NCBI GenBank assembly: GCA_032622095.1 | Contig: CP136064.1 | Coordinates: 40,761,912 to 40,825,911, forward strand | DNA from: Siphonodentalium dalli | Taxonomy: Eukaryota; Mollusca; Scaphopoda; Gadilida; Siphonodentaliidae | DNA length: 64,000 bases | Direction: 5' to 3' | In this document: positions 57,396 to 64,000 of the stretch, piece by piece | Layout of the letters: each line of letters begins with the position of its first letter | Position numbering within the stretch: the stretch's first letter is position 1 | The notes under the pieces: generated by a model | Told to the model about the DNA's origin: nothing | What the model saw: the letters and a program-made list of their open reading frames with translations, nothing else | The model's database searches: none | Program-made: the position numbers and the translations under genes

Positions 57396-58595
57396 TCCCA
57401 TAGGTAGCCTCACCTAAGAGAATGCACTGGCTTTCAAGGTTAAGGAAATATTGTTAGGCAAATGTAGACAAGCATCCAATAAATCACAGATGTCCTATTC
57501 TTGCAGGGATGGATTGAGGGGTGGAATTAGCAGATTTGTTCAATGAGATGTAATTTGTTTTCTCAAAATTAATTATTTAGACTAAAATGAATATAAAATA
57601 GTAAGGCCAAAAAAAAAAAAGGTTTTGGTTCTCAGGCACCGCCGCATTGAATAAAAAGGGCCGCATTAGGCCTTTTTATTGCAATGCCCGATGTTACGAC
57701 AAAAAAACTTACGAAAAAAAAAACATGTCCATAGCAGATATGTGTTGAATATTAGTGTGCATTGAGCTCTAACATGTAATGTGTTAAAAAGTGACTTGCA
57801 GGCTTACAACATAAAGTAGATGACTACAATTAAGAAAATGATTAGCTGATCCTCATGCTCTTCTTACAATTAGTCATTGTGAACAACTTACACTAATTGT
57901 AACTTTATACAATTGAAAGGCACAGGACTAAATTCAGGATCACATATTAGAATGGGGAGTTATCAGTTTTTAGACAACAATAACAGTAGTTAATGTCAGG
58001 GGCATTATATATTGTTAGGTAATCCCAGTCATACACTGGTAGTACAATGTCATTTTTATATAAGACTAAATGAGTTTATATGCATAACAGTTCCCTCTAC
58101 CTTTCTGGTTATTACTAGACAGAGGAAGGTATCTTTGTCCATGCTTACAATGCGCAGAAAAAAATAAAAAATAAAAATAAAACCCTCCCTCCCTCATTGA
58201 TTTGAAAAAAAAATTGCCCGAGAACCAAAACACTTTTTTTTTTTTGGCCTAAACTACTTAATTTTTTAACCCCCAGATTACATTATATAAAATATATGCC
58301 ATATTATATACCATTTGAAAGAGCAAGCTCCATAACATTGTATTATCAACTTATCCAGTATGATAAACTGTGGACATGTTGTTTTTATTGAGTTGCCAAA
58401 GAGTTTTGTCATCTAGATTGCAGTAAAAAGCTAAATTATTTTCGGTGCAGGGGGAATAACTCTATATATTAAAGATGGACATCCCTGCAAGAATAGGACA
58501 TCTGTGATTTATTGGATGCTTGTCTACATTTGCCTAACAATATTTCCTTAACCTTGAAAGCCAGTGCATTCTCTTAGGTGAGGCTACCTATGGGA
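57396..58595. repeat. Perfect 116-bp inverted repeat around a 968-bp spacer
   Basis: 57396-57511 and 58480-58595 are exact reverse complements by reading (start TCCCATAGGTAGCCTCACCT; end TCTTGCAGGGATG). The spacer holds a PH element (57605-58249) and a T5 fragment. A third, diverged copy of the arm lies at about 57070-57170. Confidence 0.85.
57605..58249. mobile_element. PH (Harbinger-like) MITE, copy 3
   Basis: TAA at 57602-57604 and 58250-58252. Ends GGCCAAAAAAAAAAA and TTTTTTTTTTTGGCC. Contains the same internal sequence as the copies at 21421 and 34327 with a short deletion near 57715. Confidence 0.75.
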
Positions 58596-58673
58596 TTCCA
58601 TTAAAAAAGTTTGAATTCTGTTGTTTTTTGGGATCCAAAGGTGGGGGGGTCATTCTATAATTTCAATAGTTTT

Positions 58674-59440
58674 TGGCTCACCTGAGACAAAGTCTCTGAT
58701 GGAGCTATAGACATCACTCCTCGTCCGTCCGTCAACAATTCTTTAAACTTCTCCTCTGGAACCATAAGACCGTATGGGTTCATAGTTGGTGTGGATATTG
58801 CCTAGGTGACTCACAATGAGGTCACTGGGTCAAATGTGGGCAGGGCCAGGGACATAAATCCAAAAAATATTAAAAATTGCAAGTGAAGTCTGACATTTTT
58901 ATAAACATTTCCTGGAGATCTGCTGGAGGTCATTAATTCCCAATTACAACATCAATCTATCATATGTATTGTTCAAATCTTTCAACAGGACATTTAACTC
59001 TCCCACACCCACCACTTCACCAGAACATATTTGGCAAACTTGAAAAGTGTTCTTTGAAAGAACCACCAGCTCTATTTAGTTCACATTTAATATTGAGGCT
59101 CCTTTGATGATGTGTGATTCAGATTTGTTTAATCAGGGTCACCAGGTCAAGTAGGTGCAAGGCCAGCTACATTACTCTTTCTCTCCATAGTAATTCATGA
59201 TACGTCAAGAATGAAATGGCCTATTTTGCTTATATTTGGTAGGAAATTACCTTGGCTGACAGATTTGTGAAAATGGCATCACAAAGTCGAATAAGGGCAT
59301 TGCCAGAGACATAACTATTTCACAACATAGTAATTCTTAAAATATGTATGGAAGAGCCAAGAACTAGTTGGCTTATTTAGCATGGAATGTTCTTGTTTGA
59401 CTGCAATACAGATATTTTTAATGGGGTAACCTGGAAAAAT
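58674..59440. repeat. AGCTCACCTGAG family, diverged copy 4 and related modules
   Basis: GGCTCACCTGAGACAAAGTC at the start, TCCGTCCGTC tract, then modules with GTCACTGGGTCAAATG. 59000-59420 carries further decayed modules (ATTCAGATTTGTTTAATC; GGTCACCAGGTCAAGTAG). Confidence 0.5.
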
Positions 59441-59492
59441 AGGACAGTTTCCTTCTTAATATGCTTCCTTCACAAGGACCATCAGGTCTATT

Positions 59493-60116
59493 TTATAAAA
59501 AGGCGCTTGTGAGATTGGAAATTTCCAACAATTGGGAAAGTTTGAGATGTCAATTGTGTAATTCCAACCTAAGACTTGGGGGGGGGGGGGGGGGTGATCA
59601 GAAGTGTACAGTTGGCAATTTGGCCACATATCCTGTTTAGATCTACTTCTTTTAAAGTGATTATGAAAAGTGCTGACTGTTGTGGTCTCCAGAGTCCCAG
59701 TCTTTGCAGTCTGGTGAGCGACCCCACAGTCATTGACTGTCTTGTTTCACTGGCATCCCCATCTACACCAACACCCCAAAAATGGTGGAAATCGGCCCAG
59801 CAGATACCGAGATACGGGTTCAAGGTCCTTTGAAAGGTCAAGGTCACGCCGCACGGGCATCCGGGTGTGACGAAATTGCTCAGCGGCTCAAACTACCCGT
59901 TTCCACCAAATTCGCATCCCGAGATATGAGTTCAAGATCACTCGAAGGTCAAGGTCACGCCGCACGGGCAAACAGATAGGCCCATGTTACTCCTCGGGTC
60001 AAACAACATACCCGTACCAAGTTTCGTCAAAATCGGTTGAGCCATTTTCGAGTCCATCGCGGACAGACACACACACACAAACTTTCCTCAAATATATATT
60101 AGACCAGAAACATGAC
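59493..60116. repeat. Composite of two interspersed repeats with a G run
   Basis: 59493-59750 matches 7420-7780. A G run lies at 59579-59594. From 59752 it continues as the GGTCAAGGTCACGCC family, ending with TTGAGCCATTTTCGAGTCCA and an ACACACAC tract near 60070. Confidence 0.6.
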
Positions 60117-60196
60117 TATATGAGTGTATATGAGCAAGAACACGGGCGCATGCGAAATTGGACCCGATTTGACCTTGAATTGACCATTTTGAAGGT

Positions 60197-61865
60197 CGGG
60201 GTCACGATTTGACCCGTCCAATACACTCCCTGGACAAAAGTAACCCTATGTATCAAATTTCGTCCGTAGAAATCGGCCAGTTTTACCCGATTTGATTTCC
60301 ACTCAAGTAGATAAACGCTCTTTGATAGCGACGCCTCATATACACACGCTCATTAATTATCAAGCTTAAAAAGAATCCAGTTAACCAATTTCAATGTAAA
60401 TGAACCAAGCGTGTAGCCAAGAAACAGCTAAGATCTGTTACACAGCTTTAAAGGTACTCAATCCGAACAGAGGGTCCCCATCTCAACAGATTCCAACAAC
60501 AACAATCCGATCAGAGGGTCCTATATTACTATTTCTTTGGCTTTGGGGGTAAAAAATATTTGATTCGAGTCGAGGAACCCATCAAACAAAGCTCAGAGTT
60601 ATTAGATATTGATTTTTGAAATTTGTTATATTCTCGAGATGAGTACTACTAATTGCCGTCAATTTCGTATCCTGCTCGAGATGTGTACACCAAAAATCTA
60701 TTCAAACAGACAAGGATGGATAACTCTAAAATCAAGTGGTAATAATAACGCAATTTTGACTGCGTTCTGGGCCAGAAAGTATTCCCGATAATGAAAAATA
60801 ATAGATTTCTAAAATCGATATCTAACAAATCTGAGCTTTGATGGGTGACTTCCTCGACTTGAATCAAATATTTTTGACCCCCGAAGCCATTGAAATAGTA
60901 ATTGGGAGGAGTTTTATCGGATTGAGTACCTTTAACCAAAATTTCGGCCGTTCTGGAAGCCATCTCAGTTAAATGGATTTGATCGACTTTTACCCGAGTG
61001 CAGATTCGAGACCTAGACAATGGAATCGATTCGCTCCACTTTATACTTGGATGAGATTCCAGACCATAACGATGATGATATTTAGTGAACTTTTACCCGG
61101 CACCTAACTCTACATGACTTCACACTAAGTGAGGTGTGGAAAATAATAGCATAAAAATATAAATGTATCCAAAATAGACTAAGAATATCAGCTGTAACAA
61201 AAATGTATATATCAGAAATTGTAAATGCTATATTTTGGGACGGAGCCGGCAAATGCCGTATTTTCACTCAAGGTCAAGTCGGGGTCACGATTTGATCCAT
61301 CCAATACACTCCCCGGACAAAAGTAACCCTATGTATCAAATTTCGTCCTTAGAAATCCGCCAGTTTTACCCGATTTGATTTCCACTCAAGTAGATAAACG
61401 CTCTTTGATAGCGACGCCTCATATACACACGCTCATTAATTATCAAGCTTAAAAAGAATCCAGTTAACCAATTTCAATGTAAATAAACCAAACGTGTAGC
61501 CAAGAAACAGCTAAGATCTGTTACACAGCTTTAACTAAAATTTCGGCCATTCTGGAAGCCATCTCAGGTAAATGGATTTGATCGACTTTTACCCGATTGC
61601 AGATTCGAGACCTAGACAATGGATTCGCTCCACTTTATACTTGGATGAGATTCCAGACCTTAACGATGATGATATTTAGTGAACTTTTACCCGGCACCTA
61701 ACTCTACATGACTTCGCACTAAGTGAGGTGTGGAAAATAATAGCATAAAAATATAAATGTATCCAAAATAGACTAAGAATATCAGCTGTAACAAAAATGT
61801 ATATATCAGAAATTGTAAATGCTATATTTTGGGACGGAGCCGGCAATGTCGTATTTTCACTCAAG
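60197..61865. repeat. Tandem duplication of about 590 bp, one copy holding a T6 element
   Basis: 60197-60451 plus 60936-61275 is repeated at about 61276-61530 plus 61531-61865 with few differences. Shared words: GGACAAAAGTAACCCTATGT, GATAAACGCTCTTTGATAGC and TCTGGAAGCCATCTCAG. Open frames on the minus strand at 61082 and 61676 are the same non-coding sequence read twice. Confidence 0.85.
60452..60931. mobile_element. T6 family TTAA-flanked element, copy 2
   Basis: TTAA at 60448-60451 and 60932-60935. Ends AGGTACTCAATCCG and CGGATTGAGTACCT. Inverted relative to the copy at 6033. The unoccupied site is preserved at about 61525-61545. Confidence 0.9.
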
Positions 61866-62034
61866 TAGATAAACGATTCTTAATAGCCTGCACATTGACA
61901 ATATCTGTGTGTATTTTACGATATACGTTCGATGACGTTGTGCTGTTTACGTTGTGTGAATTTAGGGTTTTCCTTCCTGCATCGGGTCACATCATGACGT
62001 GCCAAGGACTCTAGCACTGGGGAGTGGAGAAGGG

Positions 62035-62165
62035 GATCCACACGGGCAAACGGATAGCCCCATGTTACTCCTCGGGTCAAACTACATACCCGTACCAAGT
62101 TTCGTCAAAAACGGTTGAGCCGTTTTCGAGTCCATCGCGGACACACACACACACACTTTCCTCAA
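62035..62165. repeat. 3' part of the GGTCAAGGTCACGCC family
   Basis: CACGGGCAAACGGATAGCCC, TACCCGTACCAAGTTTCGTC and GAGCCGTTTTCGAGTCCATC, then ACACACACACAC. Same as 59965-60085. Confidence 0.65.
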
Positions 62166-62169
62166 ATAT

Positions 62170-62836
62170 ATAATAGAAGTCACAAAGATTTTTACTTTGT
62201 AAAGTCTTTCTTAGAAAAGATCTTCTGGAAATTCTGCCAATGATTCAAATTCTATGAAGTATTTAACTCTTTCATCCCTTAATGTAGATATAGATGTCCC
62301 AGAACCCTGGATTATCAGTTTGCCTAAGTAAAATTATGTGTCCCTGATTTATTGCTTCAATACTACCTTTAGATTGATGTCGGGTACGGAAACTGCATAT
62401 TTTATAATCATTAGTAAGTGACCTACAATTTGTGTTATATACAAGTTGGTGGCGTCACATCAAAATGATATCTCAGGTGTGAGAATCGAGAAGCGACATT
62501 AAACCCTAATATATACTATAGTTGCATGTATCACCTATATCTGGGATATCAACTTCGCATAACAATGTTTCCCACAAATACGTACATGTATGCATCAATT
62601 CTTTGCAAGTGTGGTATATATACGTGGTTGTGATGACACCCTGCATGGTTTCAAATGTTTACCAATCGGTTCATTCAACCTAATTGCTTTATCAAAGGCA
62701 AGAACAGACCATTACTAACCTAGTATGCCCAAAAAGACATTACTTCACCCAAATAGACATATTTTCCCATATTTAGCAATTTTAGGCCCACATGAATTTA
62801 CTTGTCAGTATGCTGAGAAATTATGAGTAACATTCC
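62170..62836. other. No gene seen
   Basis: AT-rich DNA, no exon or repeat end recognised. Confidence 0.4.
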
Positions 62837-62839
62837 TAA

Positions 62840-63192
62840 GGCCAAAGAAAATTAAATGTCTGGTTTGGGTTACAAGTCGAACAAAAATAGGGTCGGTAGG
62901 TAGGCTTCAAATTTTATTTTTTTAATGAATTTTTTTATATTGACATATTCTTATGACTTTTCATGTACGTATTTTACTCTGCAAGATTGAAATAAAACTA
63001 CTTGTGATCATATTTGTATAAATTGTAATATTACACAATACTTTTACTTTGAAATCAACCTATTCTGAGCTGCTTAAATGTGTTTTTTCGTGTATTTTAT
63101 GAATTTTTGGAGAAAAAATAATGGTTTAGGGTAGGGGGTTTAAAATAGGGTAGGTAGGGAAACCCAAACCACAAGTATTTTTTTCTTTGGCC
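62840..63192. mobile_element. TAA-flanked element with GGCCAAAGAAAA ends
   Basis: TAA at 62837-62839 and 63193-63195. Terminal GGCCAAAGAAAA pairs with TTTTTCTTTGGCC, and subterminal TGGTTTGGGTT pairs with AACCCAAACCA. Looks like a second Harbinger-like family. Confidence 0.65.
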
Positions 63193-63195
63193 TAA

Positions 63196-64000
63196 TAAAA
63201 CAACTGCCAATATCCTGATCGGGTTCCCAAAATGATTATGAATGTCATGTTTATAACATGCATGCGCAACTATTATTATTGAAGTCGAGTATTTGCAGTA
63301 CACTGATTTTCGTAACATTGCGTCAAAAATAATAGACATTAGACGGATACCACAAATAAAATATCGTTAGATAGGTCAACATCTTTATTTTATAATTGTA
63401 AAAGTAATGTTATCGGTATAGGTTTATGATAAACAATAATAAACCTAATCGAAATGTGACTCAAAACACCACAATTGTGATGTCATACAGGTGCTGTCTA
63501 TATTTAGGCCCAGAAATCTCTTAATGGCGTACATGTTAGGTATGCATACGCACCTATCAATTAGTATTGATACTGAATATCACCCAAAGGATATACAAGT
63601 CGCTAACCAATAAAAACATTTGTATGTCACTGAAAATATTGTATTATAAAGCGGACTGACAGGATGAACGTATATTGAAAGAGTTAAAAACATTATACAG
63701 GCTGTCTCAACTGACACAAGAACTAAATCAGAGATCGCTCAGGTTTGATGAAATCAAATGTGGCACACACTAGTTATGTTCCCATTTTAAAAAGCCCACC
63801 ATTCCTTACTTTACAAAATTATCACTTCTCAAAATATCATGTGTTTAACTTGTGCCATTGGAACAATTTTATATGATGTTGTAGTGAATAATTGTTGCTT
63901 CAGTTTGGTATATAATTTGAAATTATATGACAGACAAAATCACCAATGATAGCAATCTTATTTTCCTCAGACAAGCACAAATTGACTAGATTCAGGCATA
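63196..64000. other. No gene seen to the window edge
   Basis: No coding exon of the CPS gene or of another gene is recognised. Probably still intron 22. Confidence 0.4.

Noticed and set aside
59569-61020. Several 80-120 codon open frames in the right end
   Set aside because: They cross interspersed repeats, tandem copies and G runs; none shows a protein family motif.
55775-64000. Search for exon 23 and later CPS exons
   Set aside because: I looked for the second glycine-rich motif and the following conserved segments in all frames and found none; only repeats are present.

Overview
This is a eukaryotic, AT-rich, invertebrate-like window. One gene, on the + strand, occupies 9.3 to 55.8 kb: the first 22 coding exons (963 codons) of a mitochondrial carbamoyl-phosphate synthetase of the CPS III/CPS1 type. 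All introns are GT-AG and every junction keeps frame. The protein has a basic presequence-like N-terminus, a glutamine amidotransferase (GAT) half and the first synthetase half. The second synthetase half and the C-terminal regulatory domain lie beyond the right edge. The GAT cysteine (Cys290) and the His374-Pro-Glu376 motif are present, unlike ureotelic vertebrate CPS1, so a glutamine-using CPS III is predicted. The kinds of interspersed repeat suggest a marine lophotrochozoan, probably a mollusc; this is an inference.

Layout. 1-9.3 kb holds no recognisable gene, only interspersed repeats. 9.3-24.5 kb carries exons 1-12, from the presequence to the start of the first synthetase domain. Intron 12 (9.6 kb) is mostly a block with almost no MITEs but many diverged internal duplications. 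34.0-45.6 kb carries exons 13-17 (first ATP-grasp domain). Intron 17 opens with a 2-kb minisatellite of 43 copies of a 48-bp unit made of the end of exon 17 plus its own splice donor. 49.7-55.8 kb carries exons 18-22. 55.8-64 kb is intron 22 or beyond, filled with repeats.

Nearly every intron carries short non-autonomous DNA transposons whose ends and target-site duplications (TSDs) can be read directly: several TTAA-flanked (piggyBac-type) families, named T1 to T6 here; TA-flanked fold-back elements (FB); 8-bp-TSD hAT elements, including relics of a transposase; TAA-flanked Harbinger-like elements (PH); and one element with a 12-bp duplication at the end of the minisatellite. Many lie within 100 nt of a splice site.

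The most unusual feature is repeat growth at splice sites of this one gene. The exon 17 donor is multiplied 43 times, the exon 16 acceptor is the last unit of another minisatellite, and the end of exon 14 with its donor is copied once into intron 14.
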